Below are positions 19,594-29,210 of a DNA stretch of 64,000 nucleotides, piece after piece. The DNA comes from Burkholderia sp. Leaf177 (GTDB taxonomy: Bacteria > Pseudomonadota > Gammaproteobacteria > Burkholderiales > Burkholderiaceae), in the NCBI RefSeq assembly GCF_001424345.1, contig NZ_LMPF01000022.1, forward strand, positions 267,527-331,526. The letters run 5' to 3'. The notes under the pieces are model-generated. The model was given only the letters and a program-made list of their open reading frames with translations, made no database searches and was not told the origin of the DNA. The translations under genes and the position numbers were made by a program. The first letter of the stretch is position 1. Every line of letters begins with the position of its first letter.

Positions 19594-20417
19594 TCATGAT
19601 CCGTTTCGGAGGTATTCCGGCTTGGATCTTCATGCTCATGTTTTTTGCGCTGCCGGTTCTGGCGTTGGCGCCAGAGGCTTTCAGTGACGGTGGCTCCGCT
19701 TTTGGCCGGATATTCGGAGATGCGCTTTTCATAGGTGCCGTGCGCAACACGGTCTTGCTGGGTCTGATTGCCGGCGCGCTGTCAGCACTGGTCGGCGCCG
19801 CTATAGCGGTCGAGCTTGCTCGACAACCCGAAGGCCGACGGCAATGGATGATGACGTTTTTGGGACTGCCGTTAGCGTTCTCTGGCCTTGTAATCGCGTA
19901 CGGGTTTATTTTGGCTTTTGGCCGTGCGGGTCTCGTCACGCAGTTGCTTGCTGTGCTCGGGGCCGATCCCGCGCGGGTGGGTAGCTGGATTTACTCTGTT
20001 GGCGGACTGGGTTTTGCATATGCTTACTATCTGATTCCCAGGGTTGCACTATCGCTCTATCCAGTGTTTGCGAACCTGGACGACCGTCCTTTGCTGGCTG
20101 CTCGAACTTTAGGCGCATCCCGGCCGAGAGCTTTTTGGGACACCGTTGTTCCCGAGGTAGCCCCATCCGTTCTTTCAAGCGCGTGTTTGGTCGCCGCACT
20201 TGCGATGGGTACATACGGGACTGCATTGGCTTTGGTGGGTACTCAACTCAATATCGTACCTTTGTTGCTGTTGGCGAAGGTGTCCGACTCGGGTGGCGAT
20301 TTTCCTGAAGCGGCTGCCATGTCTATTGTGCTGCTTGGTATTTGTATTCTTGTTTTAGGGGTAGGCGATGTCATTACAAGTCGGCGCGAGCAAGCATCTC
20401 TCGAACGCGGGCATTAA
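19590..20417 (+). CDS. ABC importer permease, PotB-like
   Basis: 275 residues from ATG 19590, which overlaps the binding-protein stop in ATGA. An in-frame TTG further upstream is less likely. The first membrane helix is GIPAWIFMLMFFALPVLAL, and the EAA loop is LAARTLGASRPRAFWDTVVP. It completes the importer with the 16702 permease. Its 3' end overlaps the SLOG gene by 50 bases in another frame. Confidence 0.88.
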   Translation: MIMIRFGGIPAWIFMLMFFALPVLALAPEAFSDGGSAFGRIFGDALFIGAVRNTVLLGLIAGALSALVGAAIAVELARQPEGRRQWMMTFLGLPLAFSGLVIAYGFILAFGRAGLVTQLLAVLGADPARVGSWIYSVGGLGFAYAYYLIPRVALSLYPVFANLDDRPLLAARTLGASRPRAFWDTVVPEVAPSVLSSACLVAALAMGTYGTALALVGTQLNIVPLLLLAKVSDSGGDFPEAAAMSIVLLGICILVLGVGDVITSRREQASLERGH

Positions 20418-20934
20418 GGCTCTGGAGATGTTGGCTGGAATCCAATCCGGGACACGAAGATGTCCGCTACCGGTCGCTATCATCGGTCCAGGCGATGGGG
20501 GCTCGAGAGAATGCACGGCTGCATATGACGTCGCGACAATTCTCGCTTCGGGAGGCGTCCCGATCATATGTGGGGGCCGGGGCGGGGTAATGGAAGCGGC
20601 TTCACGGGGTGCGTCAGATTCGAGAGGCATCGTTGTGGGAATATTGCCTGAAGAAGATTTATCTGGTGCGAACCGGTACTTGACGATTGCTATCCCAACC
20701 GGCATCGGCGAAATGCGCAACGCCCTGATCGCTCGAAGTGGCATCTGCTTGGTGGCGATTGGCGGAGGTATGGGTACGCTTTCAGAAATTGCGCTGGGGC
20801 TCAAATGGGGTAAGCCTGTCTTCACGTTATACGAGGACGCACCTTTGCCGGGGACTCGCGCCGCTAAAAATGTGAGTCAGCTTCTTGATTGGGTTTTAGA
20901 GTGTCTAGTCTCGAAATTAGACGTTATCGATTGA
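20368..20934 (+). CDS. SLOG-fold protein, TIGR00725/LOG-like
   Basis: 188 residues. It has Rossmann-like nucleotide-binding motifs of the SLOG superfamily: IIGPGDGG (38-45), CGGRGGVMEAASRGA (69 on) and GGGMGTLSE (132-140), the last equivalent to PGGxGTxxE of LOG proteins. LOG enzymes release cytokinin bases from nucleotides, but the TIGR00725 branch has no settled function. The start lies inside the permease 3' end with AGGGGTAGG just upstream, so it is translationally coupled to the importer. That suggests a role in handling the imported molecule or a nucleotide derivative. Confidence 0.85.
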   Translation: MSLQVGASKHLSNAGIKALEMLAGIQSGTRRCPLPVAIIGPGDGGSRECTAAYDVATILASGGVPIICGGRGGVMEAASRGASDSRGIVVGILPEEDLSGANRYLTIAIPTGIGEMRNALIARSGICLVAIGGGMGTLSEIALGLKWGKPVFTLYEDAPLPGTRAAKNVSQLLDWVLECLVSKLDVID

Positions 20935-21597
20935 GATTCGTTCGCCTCTAAGTGCAGCGAACACGCGGCAAAAGCCGTTACAACACGCAATGTACGGGCC
21001 AGAGATGTCTGGGCTGCATAGCGGATTAACTGTTCTTCTTGCTGGGCCGTGTTTTGTCTGGTGGCTTGCAGCCGCCTGGGAACATCGCGCACTTATTCAT
21101 CACAGGGAGAGACGAAGGTACAGTTATATCGCACGTATGTGCGGGTGATAGGCCTGCCGTCGCGAATGCTTGATGAAACCGAACTGCGGCTTTCAACCTG
21201 GAGCTCGTCGTCTCGTCCAGTTTAATCTGTTATTGAGGCGTTATTTACACAATGCAGATCGGTTCGAAAATAGGAGTTAAGCTCGCTCATTCTTGGTTGT
21301 ACCCTCGCACTTTGTAGCGTCATTTTCACAAACTTGCCACGTATTTTTTAAATAGGATAACGAAGGAAAAGACATTCATTTGTTTTTACATCGCTGCATC
21401 ACCGCCCTTTTCAAAGCCTCTGAAAAGACAGCAAGCAGATACAAAACTGTGCTTGCGGATGCTACAGCAAGAAGGGTGTTAGGGCAGGTTCCCAAGATTG
21501 TTGATTTTTTGCATGGGTTGACGGGAAATCATGGCAGGTGTGACGCTGCGCAGGATCCCGACGAAGCTTTTTAACCAAATAGGTAGGATTGGAAGCC
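20935..21597. other. Intergenic region before a porin
   Basis: 663 bases without a supported gene. Short open frames here have no recognisable motifs. The 3' end holds the likely promoter and ribosome-binding region (AGGTAGGA) of the porin. Confidence 0.5.
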
Positions 21598-22797
21598 ATG
21601 AACAGAGCAATCATCTTGTCGTGCGTGCTTGGCGGAGCCTGCGCGGGTGCGCAGGCTCAGAGTAGCGTTACGCTTTACGGAATTGTGGATAACGGTCTGT
21701 CGTGGCAGAACAGTTCCGCCTCACTCGGATCTACGTCAGGGGGCCGATCGCTCGTGAAGATGACCGCTGGTGTGTGGGCCGGCAGCCGCTTCGGCTTAAA
21801 GGGCAGCGAAGACCTTGGAGGTGGCACGAAAGCAATCTTCGCACTTGAGGCAGGTTTTAACAGCGCAAACGGTACGTCCCAGTTCACAGGCGGGTTGTTC
21901 ACGCGACAGTCGTGGGTGGGTGTGACGAACACCCGCTTTGGGACACTGACAGCCGGCCGACAATACACCGCGTATTACACAATCCTCGCGCCTTGGAGTC
22001 CAACCACATGGTTGACCGGCTACTTCGGTGCGCACCCCGGCGATGTCGATTCTCTTGATAACATTTATCGCGCCAATAATTCGCTCGTCTATCAGTCGCC
22101 CACAATCGGGGGCTTCACGCTTGGCGCGTCTTATGCTTTGGGAGGCGTGGCCGGCAGCGTCAATGCAGGTTCGACTTGGACTGCGGGCCTGCAATATGCA
22201 AACGGGCCGTTTGGGGTGGGCGCTGCGTTCGAACGCATCAACAATTCGACGCCAGGTGGAGGCACTTGGGGCCCGGCTTCGACAACATCAAATGGTGGCG
22301 CGGAGCCGGCTGTCTCGGCAATCAACAATGGCTACCAGACCGCGCAAGCGCAGCAGCGTTTCGCAGTAACCGGTGGCTACCAAATCTCCGCTGCGTGGGA
22401 CGTGTCGGCTTCATACTCCAATGTCCAGTACATTCCAGGCATCGGATCAGGGTTTCGTACTACGGCTATCTTTAACTCTGCCGGAGCGGTGTTGCACTTT
22501 CGACCGTCGACATCGTGGGACTTCGCAGGCGGGTATAGTTACACGCGCGCAACGCTTGCGAATGGCGTCTCTAATGCTGCTCAGTATCACCAGGTCACGT
22601 TATCTCAGTACTACGCTTTGTCAAAACGGACTGGTCTCTATGCCGTCGAATCAGGTCAACGTGCCAACGGCAACACTCTTTCGAGCAACGGCAAGGTCAT
22701 CATTGCAACTCCATCGCTTGGCGATGGATTCAGTAGCACTCCGGCATCCTCGCGAAGCCAGATTGCTGTCGGCATAGGCTTTGTGCACCGCTTCTGA
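21598..22797 (+). CDS. General outer-membrane porin, Burkholderia type
   Basis: 399 residues from ATG 21598. An in-frame TTG nine bases upstream is less likely. The signal peptide ends AQAQS. The mature start VTLYGIVDNGLSWQ, the FGLKGSEDLGGGTKAIFALE block and the final VGIGFVHRF strand are diagnostic. The extracellular-loop region YFGAHPGDVDSLDNIYRANN is shared with the porins at 27.3 and 58.2 kb. It sits after the SLOG-ended ABC operon and may serve the same nutrient. Confidence 0.93.
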   Translation: MNRAIILSCVLGGACAGAQAQSSVTLYGIVDNGLSWQNSSASLGSTSGGRSLVKMTAGVWAGSRFGLKGSEDLGGGTKAIFALEAGFNSANGTSQFTGGLFTRQSWVGVTNTRFGTLTAGRQYTAYYTILAPWSPTTWLTGYFGAHPGDVDSLDNIYRANNSLVYQSPTIGGFTLGASYALGGVAGSVNAGSTWTAGLQYANGPFGVGAAFERINNSTPGGGTWGPASTTSNGGAEPAVSAINNGYQTAQAQQRFAVTGGYQISAAWDVSASYSNVQYIPGIGSGFRTTAIFNSAGAVLHFRPSTSWDFAGGYSYTRATLANGVSNAAQYHQVTLSQYYALSKRTGLYAVESGQRANGNTLSSNGKVIIATPSLGDGFSSTPASSRSQIAVGIGFVHRF

Positions 22798-22867
22798 TGT
22801 CGAGCAGGTCGGCCCGAGGATTTATAACCCCGCTGCCGACCCGCAGTTTGCTGCTTGCGCGTTATCG

Positions 22868-23120
22868 TCGCGCGGATCCGCCGACGCTATCCCACAGGAA
22901 CGGGGCAAGCACGGCTCTGTTCAGTTCGGCGCCGAGACCAGCGCCTTCGGGCAGTGCTAGGTACCCATGGCGGATTCAACTCGGGCGCATTGGTAATCGT
23001 TTCAATGGCGCCATCGTGAAGGCGGAAGTATGGGTAAAGCCAAGCATTCGGCAGAGGCGCCGATGATCTGTGTCAACGTATTAACATCGGGCTTGCTGAT
23101 GAAAATCGCATCAATCGCTT
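22868..23120 (-). pseudogene. Decayed end of an enolase-superfamily (MR/MLE) gene
   Basis: Read on the minus strand, this gives YPYFRLHDGAIETITNAPEL and, after a frameshift, LPEGAGLGAELNRAVLAPFLWDSV. These match nearly residue for residue the intact C-terminus at the right edge of the window (63674-64000). An upstream piece AIDAIFISKPDVNT is joined by an internal deletion. It is the last trace of a second copy of that gene. Confidence 0.8.
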
Positions 23121-23697
23121 CTGTTAGGCTTTGACAGACTGTTCCCGCCTATTAGGTCGTACGCCGCGCGAACGCGACGAAGACAGGAACTATCTGGTCC
23201 CTATTTTCGTGGCCGATCTGCGCTGCGAGCGCATAGTTTTCGGCCGACGCTGCGCGAGGTGCGCTCAGGATTTGTACGATAGGGTGCACTTCCCGTAAAG
23301 CCTCACGAGGAGGGGTCTAACCCTTCGCACGAACCATATATGGAAGCCTGCATGCGGCAACACCGCTGCGTGCCGTTCAGTGGGTAGAACTGTTAATGAC
23401 ACGCAAGACCGACCCACCTCGGCAAAAAGGTAGCAAGACAGTAGGACGAATTCGACAAGTGATGTATCGGGGACAAAAAATGGGTAGCTTTTCAAGCTGA
23501 CGCGGTCGGCTATTACCTGAGAGTATGCGCACGCTTGCCGCTGAGGTGTAGGAAGTAATGGATAACACCGATATGGGAACCGGCGAGCAACGTCGAAATG
23601 CCCGCAAACGTGTTCCGCGATTCAAAGTGCGCACCTGACATCCGTTGGAATGCTCTGAGCGCGTCAACGACCCATATTTTCAGCTGCCCGCCAATGA
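23121..23697. other. Intergenic region between enolase remnant and tdh
   Basis: About 580 bases. Open frames on either strand are short and without motifs. Probably decayed sequence. I see no repeat or terminator that I can support. Confidence 0.45.
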
Positions 23698-24726
23698 TCA
23701 AACTGTCCAGTCAAGAATGACCTTTCCGCTTTCGCCCGAAAGCATCGTGGCGAACGCCTGCTCATAGTCGGCGACGGGGAAGCGGTGGGTGAGGATCGGC
23801 GAAAGATCGAGGCCGCTCTGCAGCATCGCGACCATCTTGTACCAGGTCTCGAACATTTCTCGGCCGTATATGCCCTTGATCTCCAGCCCCTTGAAAATTA
23901 CCTGGGTCCAGTCGATTGCGGTTTGTGATGGCGGAATTCCGAGCAGGGCTACCTTTCCGCCATGATTCATCGCGTCGAGCATGCTGGTGAAAGCGCTTGG
24001 CACGCCCGACATTTCTAGACCAACATCGAAGCCTTCTATGATGTGCAGGTCAGCCATTACGTCGCGCAAAGAGTCCCGCGATACATTCACAGCCCGCGTC
24101 GCGCCCATTTTGCTGGCGAGTTCAAGGCGGTAGTCATTAATGTCGGTAATCACCACATTGCGAGCGCCCACGTGCTTCGCGATCGCCACCGCCATTATTC
24201 CGATCGGGCCTGCGCCGGTAATTAGCACATCCTCGCCGACGAGATTAAAAGAGAGCGCCGTGTGCGTCGCATTGCCGAATGGGTCGAAGATCGCAGCGAG
24301 GTCGTCCGAAATTTCGGCAGGGATTCGGAACGCATTAAACGCGGGGATCACCAAGAATTCCGCAAAGGCCCCCTCACGGTTCACGCCAACGCCGATCGTA
24401 TTGCGGCAAAGGTGGCGCCGCCCCGCACGGCAATTGCGGCAAAAACCGCACGTAATATGCCCTTCGCCCGACACACGGTCGCCAATTGCAAAACCGCTTA
24501 CCTCCTGGCCCATGGCCACAATTTCACCGACATACTCATGACCAACATGCATCGGGACAGGGATGGTTTTTTGCGCCCACTCGTCCCATTTCCAGATGTG
24601 GATATCGGTACCGCATATAGCAGTACGCGTGACGCGGATCATCACGTCGTTGTGGCCGATCTCAGGCTTATCGACGTCGGTCAACGTGAGGCCAGGTGCG
24701 CGTTCGAGTTTCGCCAATGCTTTCAA
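23698..24726 (-). CDS. tdh: L-threonine 3-dehydrogenase
   Basis: Zinc- and NAD-dependent oxidation of L-threonine to 2-amino-3-oxobutanoate, 342 residues, the usual length. Catalytic zinc ligands Cys38 (AICGTD) and His63/Glu64 (GHE), the structural zinc cysteines 93, 96, 99 and 107, and the NAD motif GAGPIG (171-176) with Asp195 are all in place. It is the second gene of a kbl-tdh operon, starting 12 bases after kbl. The product goes to Kbl to give glycine and acetyl-CoA. Confidence 0.97.
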   Translation of the reverse strand: MKALAKLERAPGLTLTDVDKPEIGHNDVMIRVTRTAICGTDIHIWKWDEWAQKTIPVPMHVGHEYVGEIVAMGQEVSGFAIGDRVSGEGHITCGFCRNCRAGRRHLCRNTIGVGVNREGAFAEFLVIPAFNAFRIPAEISDDLAAIFDPFGNATHTALSFNLVGEDVLITGAGPIGIMAVAIAKHVGARNVVITDINDYRLELASKMGATRAVNVSRDSLRDVMADLHIIEGFDVGLEMSGVPSAFTSMLDAMNHGGKVALLGIPPSQTAIDWTQVIFKGLEIKGIYGREMFETWYKMVAMLQSGLDLSPILTHRFPVADYEQAFATMLSGESGKVILDWTV

Positions 24727-24738
24727 GGTCGTCTCCTG

Positions 24739-25938
24739 TCAGATGATGCCGAGCAAGCGGCCGACGCGCGCGAACGCATCGACTGCGAAATCTATTTGCT
24801 TGAATGTGTGCGCCGCACTCATTTGCGTGCGAATCCGCGCGCGTCCCTTTGGCACCACGGGAAACGAAAACCCGATCACATACACTCCTTCCGAGAGCAA
24901 TGCCTCGGCCATGCGTGACGCCAATTGAGCATCGCCCAGCATGACTGGGATGATCGGATGCTCCCCAGGCACGAGCGTGAAGCCGAGCGCGTTCATGGCA
25001 GAACGGAATCGCGCGCCGTTGTCGCGCACCCGCTTGCGAAGCGCCGCACCTTCGGTGTTCGCGAGCAGCTCGAGCACCTTGAGTGTCGCTGCGGCAATGC
25101 TGGGTGCGAGCGTGTTCGAAAACAGATAAGGCCGTGAGCGTTGGCGCAGGAGGTTGATCACCTCTTGGGATGCGGCGACATACCCTCCAGAAGCGCCCCC
25201 AAGCGCTTTGCCGAGCGTCCCCGTGATAATGTCCACGCGCGACAGCACGCCGCAATGTTCGGGCGTTCCGCGCCCATGCTCACCAATGAAACCGACCGCG
25301 TGTGAATCATCGACCATGACGAGCGCGCCGTAGCGATCGGCCAGATCGCAGATGCCGGCGAGATCGGCGATGATCCCGTCCATGGAAAAGACTCCATCGG
25401 TGGCAATCAGCTTGAAGCGCGCGCCGGCGGCATCCGCTTCGCGCAACCGGGCTTCGAGATCGGTGAGATCGTTGTTCTTGTAGCGGTATCGTTTTGCTTT
25501 GGACAAGCGCACGCCGTCAATAATGCTTGCGTGGTTGAGCTCGTCGCTGATGATCGCGTCCGACTGGTCAAGCAAGGTCTCGAATAGTCCGCCGTTGGCA
25601 TCATAGCAACTGGAGTACAAGATGCAATCGTCGGTTTGTAGGAACGCCGCGATGGAGTGCTCTAAATCTTTGTGGACCTGTTGCGTTCCACAGATGAAAC
25701 GCACTGACGCCATACCAAAACCGTCTTGGTCAAGCCCCTCCTTGGCAGCGTCAATTAGACGCGCATCGTCCGCGAGACCCAAATAATTGTTCGCGCAGAA
25801 GTTCAGGACGTTCGAACCGTTGGCAAGCCGGATATCCGGGGATTGCGGACTTGCGATGACACGTTCCGTCTTGTAGAACCCATCCGCGCGGATTTGTTCG
25901 AGCGTGCCACGCAGATGGGTCAGATACTGGTCGTGCAT
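24739..25938 (-). CDS. kbl: Glycine C-acetyltransferase (2-amino-3-ketobutyrate CoA ligase)
   Basis: PLP enzyme of the alpha-oxoamine synthase family, 399 residues. It cleaves 2-amino-3-oxobutanoate with CoA to glycine and acetyl-CoA. The PLP lysine is Lys244 in TGTLGKALGG, with the cofactor-binding DDSHAVGF at 210-217 and NFCANNYLGL near the N-terminus. First gene of the operon. The divergent XRE-cupin gene begins 111 bases away, across a nested palindrome. Confidence 0.97.
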   Translation of the reverse strand: MHDQYLTHLRGTLEQIRADGFYKTERVIASPQSPDIRLANGSNVLNFCANNYLGLADDARLIDAAKEGLDQDGFGMASVRFICGTQQVHKDLEHSIAAFLQTDDCILYSSCYDANGGLFETLLDQSDAIISDELNHASIIDGVRLSKAKRYRYKNNDLTDLEARLREADAAGARFKLIATDGVFSMDGIIADLAGICDLADRYGALVMVDDSHAVGFIGEHGRGTPEHCGVLSRVDIITGTLGKALGGASGGYVAASQEVINLLRQRSRPYLFSNTLAPSIAAATLKVLELLANTEGAALRKRVRDNGARFRSAMNALGFTLVPGEHPIIPVMLGDAQLASRMAEALLSEGVYVIGFSFPVVPKGRARIRTQMSAAHTFKQIDFAVDAFARVGRLLGII

Positions 25939-25994
25939 TGAATAAGCTCCTAAAAGAGCGGTTGCCGATGCCTGCTATAGTGTAACGAAATCCA

Positions 25995-26028
25995 CCGGAA
26001 GTAAACGATATATCGAACAGATTTCCGG
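25995..26028. promoter_or_regulatory. Nested palindrome in the kbl / XRE-cupin divergent promoter
   Basis: CCGGAA and TTCCGG form an outer inverted repeat around an almost concentric inner palindrome CGATATATCG (26006-26015). It is the only strong symmetry in the 111-base gap between the divergent genes. The likely role is operator for the XRE-cupin regulator. Confidence 0.5.
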
Positions 26029-26049
26029 TATGCCGAACATATTATTTAG

Positions 26050-26676
26050 ATGGGTCCACAAATGGCAAGTTCCGGAACCCGGCGCGCAGTGAAAAGCGGC
26101 GTGGCGGCAGCCATCGAATTCGCAGCGGCTCCGCCTCGAGTGGGCGAGCAGATCGCGCGCTTGCGCGCTGAGCGAGGCATGACTCTGGACAACTTGTCCC
26201 GGGCAGCAGGCGTGTCGAAGTCGATGCTCTCAGAGATCGAACGCGACAAAGCCAATCCCACGATTGCGGTGGCGTGGCGGTTGACCAACGCGCTTGGCGT
26301 GAGCCTCGACTATCTGTTTGCGCAGCAACATGCGCCAGAAGCGATTGCGGTATCGAGTCCGCACGATATCCCGACGTTAAATGGACCAGAGGCGAAATAT
26401 CAACTGCGTGTATGGGGACCAATCGAGCTAGCGGGAAAATTCGAGTGGTACGAGTTGTTGCTGCAACCGGGCGGAGCACTGGTATCGAATCCACACGAAC
26501 CAGGCACCCGGGAACATCTAACAGTGCTGCAAGGCACTATAGAAATCGAAGCGGCGGGGACGACCAAACGCCTGAAAGTCGCAGATACGGCCCGATATGT
26601 TGCGGATGAGCCGCACTCAATCCGCAATCCCGGGAAGACGGAAGCAAAGGCGCTGCTGGTCGTGATCCACTTATGA
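26050..26676 (+). CDS. XRE-family regulator with C-terminal cupin
   Basis: 208 residues. A helix-turn-helix of about 60 residues (IARLRAERGMTLDNLSRAAG, then SKSMLSEIERDKANPTIAVAW) is followed by a cupin sensor domain (ELLLQPGGALVSNPHEPGTR, TVLQGTIEIEAAG). This arrangement is common for regulators of amino-acid and polyamine catabolism. Divergence from kbl-tdh points to control of threonine breakdown. A start at ATG 26062 is also possible. Confidence 0.9.
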   Translation: MGPQMASSGTRRAVKSGVAAAIEFAAAPPRVGEQIARLRAERGMTLDNLSRAAGVSKSMLSEIERDKANPTIAVAWRLTNALGVSLDYLFAQQHAPEAIAVSSPHDIPTLNGPEAKYQLRVWGPIELAGKFEWYELLLQPGGALVSNPHEPGTREHLTVLQGTIEIEAAGTTKRLKVADTARYVADEPHSIRNPGKTEAKALLVVIHL

Positions 26677-26835
26677 AACAGAGCATCGGAGCCATGCTCC
26701 GGAGTTGCATGTGTTCGATGCAGGGGCGCAGAAGCCTTTGCAATGAGTTAAGCGGGCAAAATTTCTTTCGTGCGCCTGCTCACGACTTGAGGCGTCAGAG
26801 AGCGGGCGTTTCCTCCAAAGATCCGATTCGCGGAT

Positions 26836-27078
26836 TTAGTGCGGCGCACCTTTATCATTAGTACCCATTGCAGAGGCTGCTGCTGCCGCCGAAGCGCCGT
26901 GCAAATGCATCGCCTTGTCTCGCTTATGAAGCGTCGTTCCGATGTCGCCCTTATGCAGTTGTCCTGCTGCGGTGGACGCGGCCGTGTTGCCGCTTGAAGC
27001 TGCGTTTTGAGCGAATATAGGTGGCGCAAACGCGAGCGTGAGGACCCCAAGCAAAATCAATTTTTTCGTTTTTTCCAT
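26836..27078 (-). CDS. Small secreted protein of unknown function
   Basis: 80 residues from the internal ATG chosen because it starts a good signal peptide (MEKTKKLILLGVLTLAFA, cleavage near IFAQ). The mature part is Ala-, Gly-, Lys- and His-rich (GDIGTTLHKRDKAMHLHGAS), without cysteine. An upstream in-frame ATG would add 17 residues before the signal. I do not recognise a named family. Confidence 0.6.
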   Translation of the reverse strand: MEKTKKLILLGVLTLAFAPPIFAQNAASSGNTAASTAAGQLHKGDIGTTLHKRDKAMHLHGASAAAAASAMGTNDKGAPH

Positions 27079-27348
27079 GAAAGATCTCGTCAGTGGCAGG
27101 GATAAACCGTGTTTCTTATTCAAACACATTCGTTGGTCTCATGTAACTCTGGCCCGATAAACGACCTCCATCCCATCGTGCAGATGGGCCGAATGACAAA
27201 GTACCTCGACGTTGCTCTGTCACGGACATATTGGTTCATCGGAAAATATCTTAAGATATTCTAAGTTAAGCTGTGATCGGGATGCGTCGAGCAAACGGAA
27301 ACGCGAACACGCAATGCGCTTCCAGCCCTTGCCATCACGTCACATTTA

Positions 27349-28503
27349 CTAGAACTTATGTCGGATACCGACAATCGCAGCCATCTGGTTTGAAGTCGAT
27401 GACGGAGAAAGGAAGTTGATATTGGCGACGGCAGCCGTTCCGGTCGAATCAACCCCAGACGCATGCTGGTACACGGCATTAGCGTAAAGGTCGGTTCGTT
27501 TCGACAAAAAGTAATCGGCACCCATCATTCCTTGATGATATTTCGCATCGTTGACACCATACCCCTTCGTATAGTCGTATGCGATACCGAGGACCAAGGC
27601 AGGAGTGAGCTGGTACGCGAAGTTCACTTCGGCATTATGAAACTTCGCGGCGCCCCCGGCGCCTACCCTCGGTAACCCTGCTTCCGTTCCGATATCCTTG
27701 AACTGAGTGTTACTGTATGTCGCCCCAACCGTTGCCGACCCGAATTTATAAGCGGCGGCTGCACTTATAACTTGCTGTGTCTTCGCAGAAGCGTAGCCCG
27801 AATACACTCGACTGCCCGTCATGTTGCTGGCGGTCGTGCTCGATGTCGCATTATTTCCAAAGAAAGAATAATTTGGATCTTTCACATTCAAGTATGCAGC
27901 GCCAAGGGAAAGTGGCCCTTGTGAGTACGCGGTGCCGACTGACCAGATCTGGTTTCGGTTGAACTGTCCGGAAACACCGCCGAGGCTGTAGAGGCCGCCA
28001 AAAGTGAAGCCAGCGTAGGAATTGCTGGCGTACTTGATTGCATTGTTAGCCCGGAGCGTATTGTTCATGTTATCTAGGTCACCAGGATGGGCGCCAAAAT
28101 ATGACATCCACTGGTCGGCAGCGATAAAGAGGCCAGTGTAGTCAACCACTGAATCGTATTGCCGACCCAGTGTGATGGTGCCGAACTGTTTCGAAGAAAT
28201 TCCGACGAAGGCCAGTCGACCAAATTCATCGCCGCCTTGCCCCAATCTTCCATTATAGGAGTTGAACCCATTCTGAAGATTGAATACAGCCGATAGGCCG
28301 CCCCCGATGTCCTCACTCCCGCGTAATCCCCAACGACTACCATTCAAATTACCGCTGCTTGCCTCATAAAGTTTCTGACCAGAATTGTTGTTACTGTATA
28401 GGAACCCCTGATCGACAATACCGTAAAGCGTAACATTGCTCTGAGCGTACGCCACGTTGCCAAGCACTGCAGTCGCTGCCATTGCATAAATCGCTTTTTT
28501 CAC
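27349..28503 (-). CDS. General outer-membrane porin, Burkholderia type
   Basis: 384 residues, signal peptide MKKAIYAMAATAVLGNVAYAQ, mature start SNVTLYGIVDQGFLY, block WGLRGSEDIGGGLSAVFNLQ, and final IVGIRHKF. It is a close paralogue of the porin at 58171: they share GQKLY, RLxQGGDEFGR, LGRQYDSVVD, ADQW and FxGAHPGDLDN. The pair probably arose by duplication of a porin serving similar catabolic cassettes. Confidence 0.94.
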   Translation of the reverse strand: MKKAIYAMAATAVLGNVAYAQSNVTLYGIVDQGFLYSNNNSGQKLYEASSGNLNGSRWGLRGSEDIGGGLSAVFNLQNGFNSYNGRLGQGGDEFGRLAFVGISSKQFGTITLGRQYDSVVDYTGLFIAADQWMSYFGAHPGDLDNMNNTLRANNAIKYASNSYAGFTFGGLYSLGGVSGQFNRNQIWSVGTAYSQGPLSLGAAYLNVKDPNYSFFGNNATSSTTASNMTGSRVYSGYASAKTQQVISAAAAYKFGSATVGATYSNTQFKDIGTEAGLPRVGAGGAAKFHNAEVNFAYQLTPALVLGIAYDYTKGYGVNDAKYHQGMMGADYFLSKRTDLYANAVYQHASGVDSTGTAAVANINFLSPSSTSNQMAAIVGIRHKF

Positions 28504-28795
28504 AGCAGATCCTTATTAGTAAGAACATGTTGGGCCGATACGGAAAACCTAAGGACAACTTAGCGTATCGTTTTGAGAAACTAAGATCCCAAAGGGAAGG
28601 TTGGGAAATCTACAACTCGCCAATTTATACTTTGGCTAAGGCTTACATTGCACGAACGTAAATACTACAGACCGAGGTGAAGCTGATGAATAAAGGAAGG
28701 CTTTTCAATGACATCCTTTTTTCGAAACAATCGAGTAAGCGAAGCCGCACTCTTGGGATACCGGACCGTACGATGTGCGCAAATCAGTGTCCGCG

Positions 28796-29210
28796 CTAAT
28801 CCTCGAGACATGCCGCAAGTCTTGGCACCGCCGCGCGCGCTTCACATCCAGTCGGGAAAACGGAGGCGAAACTGAGAAAGCCGATCTTTGCTCCTGCTCG
28901 CTGGATGATCGTCGCCGCCCTCGCTTCTGACAGGCTAGAACCGGCTCCGACTGTTGAAATACCTTGGGACCGCAGCAGCTTCATCGTGTCTGCGAGGCCT
29001 TCGTATCCAGCATCGAGAATGTGATTGTTTGCTAGCGCCATGACGTCGAAACCGGCTAGGGACAATTCGCTGCCATTTTTGCCGGCGATAAAACGCGACA
29101 AAGACAAGATCGAATTTCTGCAATAAGTCACTAGATCCCCGGAAGGCATCACTTGAGTGCTGGCGTTTTACAAATACGTCACCAACTGCACCGAACATCC
29201 ATTTAGTCAT
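28796..29210 (-). pseudogene. Broken CapA-like gene
   Basis: The start MTKWMFGAVGDVFVKRQHSS and DAFRGSSDLLQKFDLVF match the N-terminus of the intact CapA-like protein at 43326. An internal deletion then shifts the frame, and the match resumes with SLAGFDVMALANNHILDAGY and EGLADTMKLLRSQGISTVGA. It ends shortly after FASVFPTGCEARAAVP, so about two thirds of the protein is missing. It lies next to the MFS gene, so a CapA-like gene was once linked to that transporter as well. Confidence 0.85.

Noticed and set aside
22808..22850. GGTCGGC/GCCGACC inverted repeat after the porin at 21598
   Set aside because: The loop is over 20 bases and there is no T-run, so it is too weak to call a terminator.
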